From Cavia porcellus (Eukaryota; Chordata; Mammalia; Rodentia; Caviidae), in assembly GCF_034190915.1 (NCBI RefSeq), contig NW_026947632.1:434001-498000 (forward strand): a DNA stretch of 64,000 nt. Direction: 5' to 3'. The notes under the pieces were generated by a model that saw only the letters and a program-made list of their open reading frames with translations, ran no database searches and had not been told where the DNA came from. This document shows, in pieces, positions 12,805 to 26,200 of the stretch (the first letter of the stretch is position 1; each line of letters begins with the position of its first letter). The position numbers and the translations under genes are program-made.

Positions 12805-12874
12805 ACCACCCCGCGATGTTTTTCAGAAACCTATCCTACATTGCCACTGCATGTTTCCTGACCTCCCCATGCTG
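12805..12874 (+). repeat. Sub-repeat 3 of the monomer (70 bp)
   Basis: Third segment: ACCACCCCGCGATGTTTTTC, then CCTATCCTACATTGCCACTG. Its CCTACATTGCCACT block matches that of sub-repeat 1 almost exactly, supporting common descent of the three segments. Confidence 0.8.
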
Positions 12875-15800
12875 ACCACCCGGTGGCGCTTTTCTCCATC
12901 CTACATTGCCAATCACTGCCTATCCCAATTCAGGCCCTCCGATTCACACCTTCCCGTGATGTTCTTCTCACTCAAACTAGTGAATGGCGTGTTAGAAACC
13001 CTTACAATGCGCACCACCCTGCAATGTTTTTCAGAAACCAATCCTACATTGCCACAGCATGTTTCCTGACCTCCCCATGCTGACCACCCCATGGCGCTTT
13101 TCACCATCCTACATTGCCACTCACAGCCTATCATTATTCACAACCTCCGATTCACAACACCCCATGATGTTTTTCTCACTCCTTCTAGTGAATGGCCTGT
13201 TATAAACCCTTACAATGTGTACCACCCCGCGATGTTTTTCAGAAACCTATCCTACATTGCCACTGCATGTTTCCTGACCTCCCCATTCTGTCCACCCTGT
13301 GGCGCTTTTCTGCATCCTTCATTGCCACTCACTGCCTATCCCAATTCAGGCCCTCCGATTCACACCACCCCGTGATGTTTTTCTCACTCCTACTAGTGAA
13401 TGGCCTATTTGAAACCCTTAAAATGCGCACCACCCCGCGATGTTTTTCAGAAACCTATCCTACATTGCCACTGCATGTTTCCTGAACTCCCCATGCTGAC
13501 CACCCCGTGGCGCTTTTCTCCATCCTACATTTCCACTCACTGCCTATGCTAATTCAGACCCTCCGATACACAACACCCCGTGATGTTTTTTTCACTCCTA
13601 CTAGTGAATGGCCTGTTAGAAACCCTTACAATGCACCACCACGTGATCATTTACAGAAACCTATCCTACATTGCCACTGCATGTTTCCTGACCACCCGAT
13701 GCTGACCACCCCGTGGCGCTTTTCCCAATCCTACATTGCCACTCACTGCCTATTCTAATTCAGGCCCTCCGATTCACACAAACCTGGGATGTTATTCTCA
13801 CTTTTCTACAAGAGGCAATGTAGCATGGCGTGTTAGAAACAATTAAAATGCGCACCACCCCGCGATGTTTATGAGAATCCTATCCTACATTGCCACTGCA
13901 GGTTTCCTGACCTACCCATGCTGACCACCCCATGACGCTTTTCTCCATCCTACATTGCCACTCACTGCCTATCCTAATTCAGGCCCTCCGATTCACACCA
14001 CCCCGTGATTTTTTCTCACTCTTTCTAGTGAATGGCCTGTTAGAAACCCTTACAATGCGCACCACCCCTGATGTTTTTCAGAATCCTGTCCTACATTGCC
14101 ACTGCATGATTCCTGCCCTCCCCATGCTGACCTCCCCGTGGCCCATTTCTCCATCCTACATTGCCACTTACTGCCTATCCTAATTCAGGCTCTCCGATTC
14201 ACACCACACCGTGATGTTATTCTCACTCCTACTAGTGAATGGCCTCTTAGAAACCCTTACTATGCACACAAACACGCGATGTTTTTCACAAACCTATCCT
14301 ACATTGCCACTGCATGTTTCCTGACCTCCCCATTCTGTCCACCCTGTGGCGCTTTTCTGCATCCTTCATTGCCAATCACTGCCTATCCCAATTCAGGCCC
14401 TCCGATTCACACCACCCCATGATGTTTTTCTCACTCCTACTAGTGAATGGCCTGTAGGAAACCCTTAAAATGTGAACCACCCCGCGATGTTTTTTCACAA
14501 ATCTATCCTACATTGCCCTGCATGTTTCCTGACCTCCCCATGCTGACCACTCCGTGAAGCTTTTCTCCATCTTACATTGCCACTTACTGCCTTTCCTAAT
14601 TCAGGCCCTCCTATTAACACCACCCCGTGATGTTTTTTTGATTCCTGCTAGTGAATGGCCTGTTAGAAACCCTTACAATGCGCACCACTCCGCGATGTTT
14701 TTCAGAAACCTATCCTACATTGCCACTGCATGTGTCCTGACCTCCCCATGCTGACCACACCATGGCGCTTTTGTCCATACCACATTGCCACTCAATGCCT
14801 TTTCTAATTCAGGCCCTACGATTCACACCACCCCATGAAATTTTTCTCACTCCTTCTACTGAATGGCCTGTTAGAAACCCTTACAATCCGCACCACCCCG
14901 CGATGTTTTTCAGAAACCTATCCTACATTGCCACTGCATGTTTCCTGACCTCCCCATGCTGACCACCCCGTGGCCGTTTTCTCCATCCTACATTGCCACT
15001 CACTGCCTATCCTAATCCAGGCCCTCCGATTCACACCACTCCATGATGTTTTTCTCACCCCTACTAGTGAATGGCCTGTTAAAAAACCTTACAATGCACA
15101 CTACCCCGCGATGTTTTTCAGAAACCTGTCCTACATTGCCACTGCATGTTTCCTGACCTCACCAAGCTGACCACCCAATGGCGCTTTTCTCCATCCTACA
15201 TTGCCACTCACTGCCTATCCTAATTCAGGCCCTCCGATTCACACCACACGGTGCTGTTTTTCTCACGGCTACTAGTGCATGGCGTGTAAGTAACAATTAC
15301 AATGTGCAACACCCTGCAATGTTTTTCAGAAACCTATCCTACATTGCTACTGCATGTTTCCTGACCTCCCGATGCTGACCAGCCCGTGGCGCTTTTGTCC
15401 GTCCTACATTGCCACTCACTGCCTAACCTAATTCAGGTCCTCTGATTCACACCACCCCGTGATGTTTTTCTCACTCCTACTAGTGAATGGCCTGTTAGAA
15501 ACACTTACAATGCACCACCCCGCGATCATTTACAGAAACCTATCCTACATTGCCACTGCATGTTTCCTGACCACCCGATGCTGACCACCCCGTGGTGCTT
15601 TTCCCAATCCTACATTGCCACTCACTGCCTATTCTAATTCAGGCCCTCCGCTTCACACAAACCCGTGATGTTATTCTCACTTTTCTACAAGAGCATAGCG
15701 TGTTAGAAACAGTTAAAATGCGCACCACCCCGCGATGTTTTTCAGAATCCTATCCAACATTGCCACTGCAGGTTTCCTGACCTACCCATGCTGACCACCC

Positions 15801-16423
15801 CGTGACGCTTTTCTCCATCCTACATTGCCACTCACTGCTTATCCTAATTCAGGCCCTCCGATTCACACCACCCCGTGATTTTTTCTCACTCTTACTAGTG
15901 AATGGCCTGTTAGAAACCCTTACAATGCGCACCACTCCGCAATGTTTTTCAGAAACCTATCCTACATTGCCACTGCATGATTCCTGCCCTCCCCATGCTG
16001 ACCACCCCGTGGCCCATTTCTCCATTCTACATTACCACTTACTGCCTATCCTAATTCAGGCTCTCCGATTCACACCACCCCGTGATGTTATTCTCACTCC
16101 TACTAGTGAATGTTCTCTTAGAAACACTTACTATGCGCACAAACACGCGATGTTTTTCGCAAACCTATCCTACATTGCCACTGCATGTTTCCTGACCTCC
16201 CCATTCTGTCCACCCTGTGGCGCTTTTCTGCATCCTTCATGGCAACTCACTGCCTATTCCAATTCAGGCCCTCCGAATCACACCACCCCATGATGTTTTT
16301 CTCACTCCTACTAGTGAATGGCCTGTAGGAAACCCTTAAAATGCGAACCACCCCGCGATGTTTTTCAGAAATCTATCCTACATTGCCCAGCATGTTTCCT
16401 GACCTCCCCATGCTGACCACCCC

Positions 16424-19400
16424 GTGACGCTTTTCTCCATCCTACATTGCCACTCACTGCCTTTCCTAATTCAGGCCCTCCTATTCAAACCACCCCGTGA
16501 TGTTTTTTTCATTCCTGCTAGTGAATGCCCTTTTAGAAACCCTTATAATGCGCACCACCCCGCGATGTTTTTCAGAAACCTATCCTACATTGCCACTGCA
16601 TGTGTCCTGACCTCCCCATGCTGACCACCCCATGGCGCTTTTGTCCATACCACATTGCCACTCAATGCCTTTCCTAATTCAGGCTCTCTGATTCACACCA
16701 CCCCATGATTTTTTCCTCATTCCTACTAGTGAATGGTCTGTTAGAAGCCCTTACAATTCGCACCACCCCGCGATCATTTACAGAAACCTATCCTACATTG
16801 CCACTGCATGTTTCTTGACCTCCCCATGCTGACCACCCCGTGGTGCTTTTCTCCATCGTATAGTGCTACTCACTGCCTATACAAATTCAGGCCCTACGAT
16901 TCACACCACCCCGTGATGTTTTTCTCACTCTTACTAATAAATGGGGTGTCAGAAGCCTTTACAATGCACACCAGCCCGCGATGTTTTTCAGAAACCTATC
17001 CTACATTGCCACTGCATGTTTCCTGACATCCCCATGCTGACCACCCTGTGGCGCTTTTCTCCATCCTACATTGCCACTCACTGCCTATCCTAATTCAGGC
17101 CCTCCGATTCACACGACCCCGTGATATTATTCTAACTCCTACTAGTGAATGGCCTCTTAGAAACCCTTACAATGCGCACAACCCCGTGATGTTTTTCACA
17201 AACCTATCCTACATTGCCAATGCAAGTTTCCTGCCCTCCCCATTCTGTCCACCCCGTGGCGCTTTTCTCCATCCTACATTGCCATTCACTACCTATCCTA
17301 ATTCAGGCCGTCTGATTCACACCAACCCGTGATGATTTTCTCACTGCTAATAGAGCATGGCGTGTTAGAAACAATTAAAATGCGCACCACCCCGCGATGT
17401 TTTTCAGAATCCTATCTTACATTGCCACTGCGTGTTTCCTGACCTCCCCATGCTGAGCACCCCATGGCGCTTTTCTCCATCCTACATTGCCACTCACTGC
17501 CTATCCTAATTCAGGCCCTCTGACACACACCACCCCGTTATGATTTTCTCACTCCTACTAGTGAATGGCCTCGTAGAAACCCTTACAATGCGTGCCACCC
17601 CGTGATGTTTTTCAGAATCCTATCCTACACTGCCACTGCATGTTTCCTGACCTCCCCATGCTGATCACCCCGTGGCCCTTTTCTCCATCCTACATTGCCT
17701 CTTACTGCCTATCCTAATTCAGGCCCTCTGATTCACACAACCCCGTGATGTTATTCTCACTCCTACTAGTCAATGGCCTCTTAGAAACCCTTACAATGCT
17801 CTCAACCCCACGATGTTTTTCACAAAACTATCCTACATTGCCACTGCATGTTTACTGACATCCCCATTGTGTCCACCCCATGGCGCTTTTCTCCATCCTA
17901 CTTTGCCACTCACTGCCTATCCCAATTCAGGCCCACCGATTCACAGCAACCCGTGATGTTATTCTCACTCCTACTAGTGAATGGCCTCTTAGAAACCCTT
18001 ACAATGCGCACCACCCTGCGATTTTTTTCAGAAACCTATCCTACTTTGCCACTGCATGTTTCCTGACCTACCCATGCTGACCACCCAGTGGCACTTTTCT
18101 CCATCCTACATTGCCACTCACAGCCTATACTAATTCAGGCCCTCCGATTTACACCATTCTGTGATGTTTTTCTCACTCCTACTAGTGATTGGCCTGTTAG
18201 AAACCCTTACAATGCGCACCACCCCGGAATGTTTTTCAGAAACCTATCCCACATTGCCACAGCATGTTTCCTGACCTCCCCATGCTGACCACCCCGTGGC
18301 GCTTTTCTCAATCCTACATTGCCACTCACTCCCTATCCTAATTCAGGCCCTCGGATTCACACAAACCCGTGATGTTTTCTCACTGCTACTAGTGCATGGC
18401 GTGTTAGGAACAATTAAAATGCGCAGCACCCCGCGATGTTTTTCAGAATACTATCCTACATTGCCACTGCATGTTTCCTGACCTACCTATGCTGACCACC
18501 CCGTGGCGCATTTCTCCATCCTACATTGCCACTCTCTGGCTATCTTAATTCAGGCCCTCCGATTTACCCACCCCGTGATTTTTTCTCACTCTTACTAGTG
18601 AATGGCCTGTTAGAAACCCTTACAATGCCCACCACCCCGCGATGTTTTTCAGAATCCTATCCTACATTGCCACTGCATGTTTATTGACCTCCCCATGCTG
18701 ACAACCCCGTGGCGCTTTTCTCCATCCTACGTTGCCACTCACGGCCTATCCTAATTCAGGCCCTCCGACTCACACCACCCCTTGATGTTTTTCTCACTCC
18801 TACTAGTAAATGGCCTGTTAGAAACCCTTACAATGCGCACCATTCCGGGATGTTTTTCAGAACCCTGTTATACATTGCCACTGCATGATTCCTGACCTCC
18901 CTATGCTGACGACCCTGTTGCGCTTTTCTCCATCCTACATTGCCACTCACTGCCTACACCAGTTCAGGCCCTCCGATTCACACCACCCCGTGATGTTTTT
19001 CTCACCCCTAGTAGTGAGCAGCCTGTTAGAAACCCTTGCAATGCGCACCACCCCGCAATGTTTTTCAGAAACCAATCCTACATTGCCACTGCATGTTTTC
19101 TGACCTCCCCATGCTGACCACACCGTGGCACTTTTCTCCATCGTATAGTGCCACTCACTGCCTATCCTAATTCAGGACCTACGATTCACACCACCCCATG
19201 ATGTTTTTCTCACTATTACTAATAAATGAGGTGTTAGAAGCCCTTACAATGCACACCACCCCGCGATGTTTTCAGAAACCTATCGTACATTGCCACTGCA
19301 TGTTTCCTGACATCCCCGTGCTGACCACCCCGTGGCGCTTTTCTACATCCTACATTGCCACTCACTGCCTATCCTAATTCAGGCCTTCCGATTCACACCA

Positions 19401-21485
19401 TGCCGTGATATTTTCTCACTCTTACTAGTGAATGGCCTGTTAGAAACCCTTACAATGCGCACCACCCCGCGATGTTTTTGAGAATCCTATCCTACATTGC
19501 CACTGCATGTTTCCTGCCCTCCCCATGCTGACCACACCGTGGCCCATTCCTCCATTCTACTTTGCCACTCACTGCCTATCCTAATTCAGGCCCTCCGATT
19601 CACACCACCCCGTGATGTTATTCTCACTCCTACTAGTGAATGGCCTCTTAGAAACCCTTACAATGCGCACAAACCCGCGATGTATTTCACAAACCTATCC
19701 TACATTGCCACTGCATATTTCCTGCCCTCCCCATTCTGTCCACCCTGTGGCGCTTTTCTGCATCCTTCATTGCCACTCACTGCCTATCCCAATTCAGGCC
19801 CTCCGATTCACACCACCCCGTGATGATTTTCTCACTCCTACTAGTGAATGGCCTATAGGAAACCTTTAAAATGCGAACCACCCCGCGATGTTTTTCTGAA
19901 ATCTATCCTACATTGCCCTGCATGTTTCCTGACCTCCCCATGCTGACCACCCCGTGACGCTTTTCTCCGTCCTACATTGCCACTCACTGCCTTTCCTAAT
20001 TCAAGCCCTCCTATTCACACCACCCCGTGATGTTTTTTCCATTCCTGCTAGTGAATGCCCTGTTAGATACCCTTACAATGCGCACGACCCCGCGATGTTT
20101 TTCAGAAACCTATCCTACATTGACACTGCATGTGTCCTGACCTCCCCATGCTGACCACCCCATGGCGCTTTTGTCCATACCACATTGCCACTCAATGCCT
20201 TTCCTAATTCATGCTCTCCGATTCACACCACCCCATGATGTTTTCCTCATTCCTACTAGTGAATGGTCTGTTAGAAGCCCTTACAATGCGCACCACGCTG
20301 TGATGTTTTTCAGAGACCTATCCTACATTGCCACTGCTTGTTTCCTGCCCTCCACATTCTGTCCACCCCGTGGCGCTGTTCTCCATCCTACATTGCCACT
20401 CACTGCCTATCCCAATTCAGGCCCTCCAATTCACACCAACCCGTGAGGGTTTTCTCACTCCTACAAGTGAATGGCCTGTTAGAAACCCTTACAATTCGCA
20501 CGACCCCACGATGTTTTTCAGAAACCTATCCTACATTGCCACTGCAGGTTTCCTGACCTCCCCATGCTGACCACAGCGTGGTGCTTTTCTCCAACCTACA
20601 TTGCCAAACACTGCCTATCCCAATTCAGGCCCTCCGATTCACACCACCCCGTGATGTTTTTCTCACTCCTACTAGTGAATGGCGTGTTAGAAACCCTTAC
20701 AATTCGCACGACCCCGCTATGTTTTTCAGAAACCTATCCTACATTGCCACTGCATGTTTCTTGACCTCTCCATACTGACCACCCCGTGGTGCTTTTCTCC
20801 ATCGTATAGTGCCACTCACTGCCTATACTAATTCAGGCCCTACGATTCACACCACCCCGTGATGTTTTTCTCACTCTTACTAATAAATGGGGTGTTAGAA
20901 GCCTTTACAATGCACACCACCCCGCGATGTTTTTCAGAAACCTATCCTACATTGCCACTGCATGTTTTCTGACATCCCCATGCTGACCACCCTGTGGCGC
21001 TTTTCTCCACCCTACATTGCCACTCACTGCCTATCCTAATTCAGGCCCTCCGATTCACACTAACCCGTGATGTTATTCTCACTCCTACCAGTGAATGGCC
21101 TCTTAGAAACCCTTACAATGCGCACAACCCCGTGATGTTTTTCACAAACCTATCCTACATTGCCAATGCATGTTTCCTGCCCTCCCCATTCTGTCCACCC
21201 CGTGGAGCTTTTCTCCATCCTACATTGCCATTCACTGCCTATCCTCATTCAGGCTGTCCGATTCACACCAACCCGTGATGTTTTTCTCACTGCTAATAGA
21301 GCATGGCGTGTTAGAAACAATTAAAATGCGCACCACCCCGCGATGTTTTTCAGAATCCTATCCTACATTGCCACTGCAGGTTTCCTGACCTCCCCATGCT
21401 GACCACCCCATGGCGCTTTTCTCCATCCTACATTGCCACTCACTGCCTATCCTAATTCAGGCCCTCCGACTCACACCACCCCGTT
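16424..21485 (+). repeat. Type 2 HOR block inside the 50-monomer copy
   Basis: Monomer starts N1-N25: 16424, 16632, 16840, 17048, 17256, 17464, 17672, 17880, 18088, 18296, 18503, 18710, 18917, 19125, 19334, 19540, 19748, 19954, 20162, 20370, 20578, 20786, 20994, 21202, 21410. N1-N2 resemble N18-N19, and N3-N6 resemble N22-N25, so the block is about one and a quarter turns of the type 2 unit. Markers: CTGCTAATAGAGCATGG in N5 and N24, ATCGTATAGTGC in N3, N14 and N22, CTCTCTGGCTATCTTAATTC in N11. Most monomers are 206-208 bp. Confidence 0.87.
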
Positions 21486-21518
21486 ATGTTTTTCTCACTC
21501 CTACTAGTGAATGGCCTG
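21486..21518 (+). other. Type 2 to type 1 junction, N25 to monomer 20
   Basis: CCGACTC and CCGTTATG upstream mark N25. GGCCTGTCATAAACCC and CAACCTGAGATG downstream mark type 1 monomer 20 (as at 11117). The 33 bp between are shared. The same junction is repeated at 28353-28385 because the region was later duplicated. Confidence 0.87.
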
Positions 21519-23279
21519 TCATAAACCCTAACAATGCGCACCAACCTGAGATGTTTTACAGAAACCTATCCTACATAGCCACTGCATGTTTCCTGACCTC
21601 CCCATGCTGACCACCCCATTGAGCTTTTCTCCATCCTATATTACCACTCACTGCCTAACCCTGTTCAGGCCCTCCGATTCAAACCACCCCGTGATGTTTT
21701 TCTCACTCCTAGCAGTGAATAGCCTTTTAGAAAACTTTACAATGCGCACCACCCCGCAATGATTTTGAGAAACCTATCCTACATTGCCACTGCATGTTTC
21801 CTGACCTCCCCATGCTGACCACCCGGTGGCGCTTTTCTCCATCCTACATTGCCAATCACTGTCTATCCCAATTCAGGCCCTCCAATTCACACCTTCCCGT
21901 GATGTTCTTCTCAGTCCTACTAGTGAATGGCGTGTTAGAAACCCTTACAATGCGCACCACCCCGTGATGTTTTTCAGAAAACTATCCTACATTGCCACAG
22001 CATGTTTCCTGACCTCCCCATGCTGACCACCCCGTGGCGCTTTTCACCATCCTACATTGCCACTCACTGCCTATCCTTATTCACACCGTCCTATTCACAA
22101 CACCCCGTGATATTTTTTTCACTCCTACTAGTGAATGGCGTGTTAGAAACCCTTACAATGCACCACCCCGCGATCTTTTTCAGAAACCTATCCTATATTG
22201 CCACTGCATGTTTCCTGACCACACCATGCTGACCACCCCGTGGCGCTTTTCTCCATCCTACATTGCCACTCACTGCCTATCCTAATTCAGGCCCTACGAT
22301 TCACACCACCCCGTGATGTTTTTCTCACTCTTACTAGTAAATGGGCCTTTAGAAGCCCTTACAATGCGCACCACACCGCGATGTTCTTCAGAAAGCTATC
22401 CTTCATTGCCACTGCATGTTTCCTGACCTCCCCAAGCTGACCACCCCGTGGCGCTTTTCTCCATCGTACATTGCCACTCACTGCCTATCCTAATTCAGGC
22501 CCTCCGATTCACACCATCCCGTGATGTTTTTCTCATTCCTTCTATTGAATGCTGTGTTAGAAACCCTTACATTGCGCACCACCCAACGATGTTTTTCAGA
22601 AACATACCCTACATTGCCACTGCATGTTTCCTGACCTCCCCATGGTGACCACCCGGTGGCGCTTTTCTCCATCCTACATTGCCACGCACTGCTTATCCTA
22701 ATTCAGGCCCTCCGATTCACACCACCCCATGATGTTTTTCTCACTCCTACTAGTTAATGGACTGTTAGAAACCCTTACAATGCGCACCACCCCGCGATGT
22801 TTTTCAGAAACCTATCCTAAATTGCCACTGCATGTTTCCTGACCTCCCCATTGTGTCCACCCCATGGCGCTTTTCTCCATCCTTGTTTGTCACTCACTGC
22901 CTATACCAATTCAGGCCCTCAGATTCACACCACCCCGTGATGTTATTCTCACTCCTACTAGTGAATGGCCTCTTAGAAACACTTACACTGCGCACAAACC
23001 CGCGATTTTTTTCACAAACCTATCCTACATTGCCACTTCATGTTTTCTGACCTCCCCATTCTGTCCACCCCGTGGCGCTTTTCTCCATCCTACATTGCCA
23101 ATCACTGCCTATCCCAATTCAGGCCCTCCGATTCACACCACCCCTTGATGTTTTTCTCACTCCTACTAGTGAATGGCCTGTTAGAAACCCTTACAATGCG
23201 CACCACCCCGCGATGTTTTTCAGAAACCTATCCTACATTGCCACTGCATGTTTCCTGACCTCCCCATGCTGACCACCCG

Positions 23280-26200
23280 GTGGCGCTTTTCTCCATCCTA
23301 CATTGCCAATCACTGCCTATCCCAATTCAGGCCCTCCGATTCACACCTTCCCGTGATGTTCTTCTCACTCAAACTAGTGAATGGCCTGTTAGAAACCCTT
23401 ACAATGCGCACCACCCTGCAATGTTTTTCAGAAACCAATCCTACATTGCCACAGCATGTTTCCTGACCTCCCCATGCTGACCACCCCATGGCGCTTTTCA
23501 CCATCCTACATTGCCACTCACAGCCTATCATTATTCACAACCTCCGATGCACAACACCCCATGAAGTTTTTCTCACTCCTTCTAGTGAATGGCCTGTTAT
23601 AAACCCTTACAATGTGTACCACCCCGCGATGTTTTTCAGAAACCAATCCTACATTGCCACTGCATGTTTCCTGACCTCCCCATTCTGTCCACCCTGTGGC
23701 GCTTTTCTGCATCCTTCATTGCCACTCACTGCCTATCCCAATTCAGGCCCTCCGATTCACACCACCCCATGATGTTTTTCTCACTCCTACTAGTGAATGG
23801 CCTATTTGAAACCCTTAAAATGCGCACCACCCCGCGATGTTTTTCAGAAACCTATCCTACATTGCCACTGCATGTTTCCTGAACTCCCCATGCTGACCAC
23901 CCCGTGGCGCTTTTCTCCATCCTACATTTCCACTCACTGCCTATGCTAATTCAGACCCTCCGATACACAACACCCCGTGATGTTTTTTTCACTCCTACTA
24001 GTGAATGGCCTGTTAGAAACCCTTACAATGCACCACCACGTGATCATTTACAGAAACCTATCCTACATTGCCACTGCATGTTTCCTGACCACCCGATGCT
24101 GACCACCCCGTGGTGCTTTTCCCAATCCTACATTGCCACTCACTGCCTATTCTAATTCAGGCCCTCCGATTCACACAAACCTGGGATGTTATTCTCACTT
24201 TTCTACAAGAGGCAATGTAGCATGGCGTGTTAGAAACAATTAAAATGCGCACCACCCCGCGATGTTTTTGAGAATCCTATCCTACATTGCCACTGCAGGT
24301 TTCCTGACCTACCCATGCTGACCACCCCATGACGCTTTTCTCCATCCTACATTGCCACTCACTGCCTATCCTAATTCAGGCCCTCCGATTCACACCACCC
24401 CGTGATTTTTTCTCACTCTTTCTAGTGAATGGCCTGTTAGAAACCCTTACAATGCGCACCACCCCTGATGTTTTTCAGAATCCTATCCTACATTGCCACT
24501 GCATGATTCCTGCCCTCCCCATGCTGACCTCCCCGTGGCCCATTTCTCCATCCTACATTGCCACTTACTGCCTATCCTAATTCAGGCTCTCCGATTCACA
24601 CCACACCGTGATGTTATTCTCACTCCTACTAGTGAATGGCCTCTTAGAAACCCTTACTATGCACACAAACACGCGATGTTTTTCACAAACCTATCCTACA
24701 TTGCCACTGCATGTTTCCTGACCTCCCCATTCTGTCCACCCTGTGGCGCTTTTCTGCATCCTTCATTGCCAATCACTGCCTATCCCAATTCAGGCCCTCC
24801 GATTCACACCACCCCATGATGTTTTTCTCACTCCTACTAGTGAATCGCCTGTAGGAAACCCTTAAAATGTGAACCACCCCACGATGTTTTTTCACAAATC
24901 TATCCTACATTGCCCTGCATGTTTCCTGACCTCCCCATGCTGACCACTCCGTGACGCTTTTCTCCATCTTACATTGCCACTTACTGCCTTTCCTAATTCA
25001 GGCCCTCCTATTAACACCACCCCGTGATGTTTTTTTGATTCCTGCTAGTGAATGGCCTGTTAGAAACCCTTACAATGCGCACCACTCCGCGATGTTTTTC
25101 AGAAACCTATCCTACATTGCCACTGCATGTGTCCTGACCTCCCCATGCTGACCACACCATGGCGCTTTTGTCCATACCACATTGCCACTCAATGCCTTTT
25201 CTAATTCAGGCCCTACGATTCACACCACCCCATGAAATTTTTCTCACTCCTTCTAGTGAATGGCCTGTTAGAAACCCTTACAATCCGCACCACCCCGCGA
25301 TGTTTTTCAGAAACCTATCCTACATTGCCACTGCATGTTTCCTGACCTCCCCATGCTGACCACCCCGTGGCCGTTTTCTCCATCCTTCATTGCCACTCAC
25401 TGCCTATCCTAATCCAGGCCCTCCGATTCACACCACTCCATGATGTTTTTCTCACCCCTACTAGTGAATGGCCTGTTAAAAACCCTTACAATGCACACTA
25501 CCCCGCGATGTTTTTCAGAAACCTGTCCTACATTGCCACTGCATGTTTCCTGACCTCCCCAAGCTGACCACCCAATGGCGCTTTTCTCCATCCTACATTG
25601 CCACTCACTGCCTATCCTAATTCAGGCCCTCCGATTCACACCACACGGTGCTGTTTTTCTCACGGCTACTAGTGCATGGCGTGTAAGTAACAATTACAAT
25701 GTGCAACACCCTGCAATGTTTTTCAGAAACCTATCCTACATTGCTACTGCATGTTTCCTGACCTCCCGATGCTGACCAGCCCGTGGCGCTTTTGTCCGTC
25801 CTACATTGCCACTCACTGCCTAACATAATTCAGGTCCTCTGATTCACACCACCCCGTGATGTTTTTCTCACTCCTACTAGTGAATGGCCTGTTAGAAACA
25901 CTTACAATGCACCACCCCGCGATCATTTACAGAAACCTATCCTACATTGCCACTGCATGTTTCCTGACCACCCGATGCTGACCACCCCGTGGTGCTTTTC
26001 CCAATCCTACATTGCCACTCACTGCCTATTCTAATTCAGGCCCTCCGCTTCACACAAACCCGTGATGTTATTCTCACTTTTCTACAAGAGCATGGCGTGT
26101 TAGAAACAGTTAAAATGCGCACCACCCCGCGATGTTTTTCAGAATCCTATCCAACATTGCCACTGCAGGTTTCCTGACCTACCCATGCTGACCACCCCGT

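Larger units (their letters stand above)
7055..12882 (+). repeat. Complete type 1 HOR unit, 28 monomers, 5,828 bp (reference copy)
   Basis: Monomer starts 1-28: 7055, 7263, 7471, 7679, 7885, 8104, 8310, 8518, 8726, 8934, 9142, 9350, 9558, 9764, 9974, 10181, 10389, 10597, 10805, 11013, 11221, 11429, 11637, 11843, 12051, 12259, 12467, 12675. Monomer 5 is the long one, about 219 bp, because of a short inverted insertion. Markers: GCTGTTTTTCTCACGGC in 12, ACAAGAGCATGG in 14, CTACACCAGTTCAGG in 18, TTGAATGCTGTG in 25. The same 28 monomers in the same order recur at 30147. Monomers 4-8 resemble 13-17, and 1-2 resemble 22-23, so the unit itself grew by older internal duplication. Confidence 0.93.
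12675..12882 (+). repeat. Representative 208-bp monomer (type 1 monomer 28)
   Basis: This monomer is close to the general consensus and is a convenient reference. It opens with GTGGCGCTTTTCTCC, contains the SpeI-like ACTAGT in its middle, the FspI-like TGCGCA about 35 bp later, and ends with CCTGACCTCCCCATGCTGAC before the next unit. Copies lie at 3318, 6847, 23072, 29939, 35767 and 42635. Length is exactly 208 bp; since 208 is not a multiple of 3, reading frame advances by one each monomer. Confidence 0.95.
12883..23279 (+). repeat. Expanded HOR copy of 50 monomers (10,397 bp): type 1 interrupted by type 2
   Basis: Type 1 monomers 1-17 run from 12883 to about 16423. Type 2 monomers N1-N25 then run to the hybrid at 21410, after which type 1 monomers 21-28 complete the unit (21618, 21826, 22034, 22240, 22448, 22656, 22864, 23072). 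Compared with the 28-monomer unit, monomers 18-20 are replaced by 25 type 2 monomers. The type 1 part belongs to the lineage with GTGAAGCTTTT in monomer 9. Confidence 0.9.

Noticed and set aside
16424..21485. Type 2 block as a separate mobile or foreign segment
   Set aside because: It is made of the same 208-bp monomer, in the same orientation and register, and its right border is an ordinary hybrid monomer; unequal exchange explains it.
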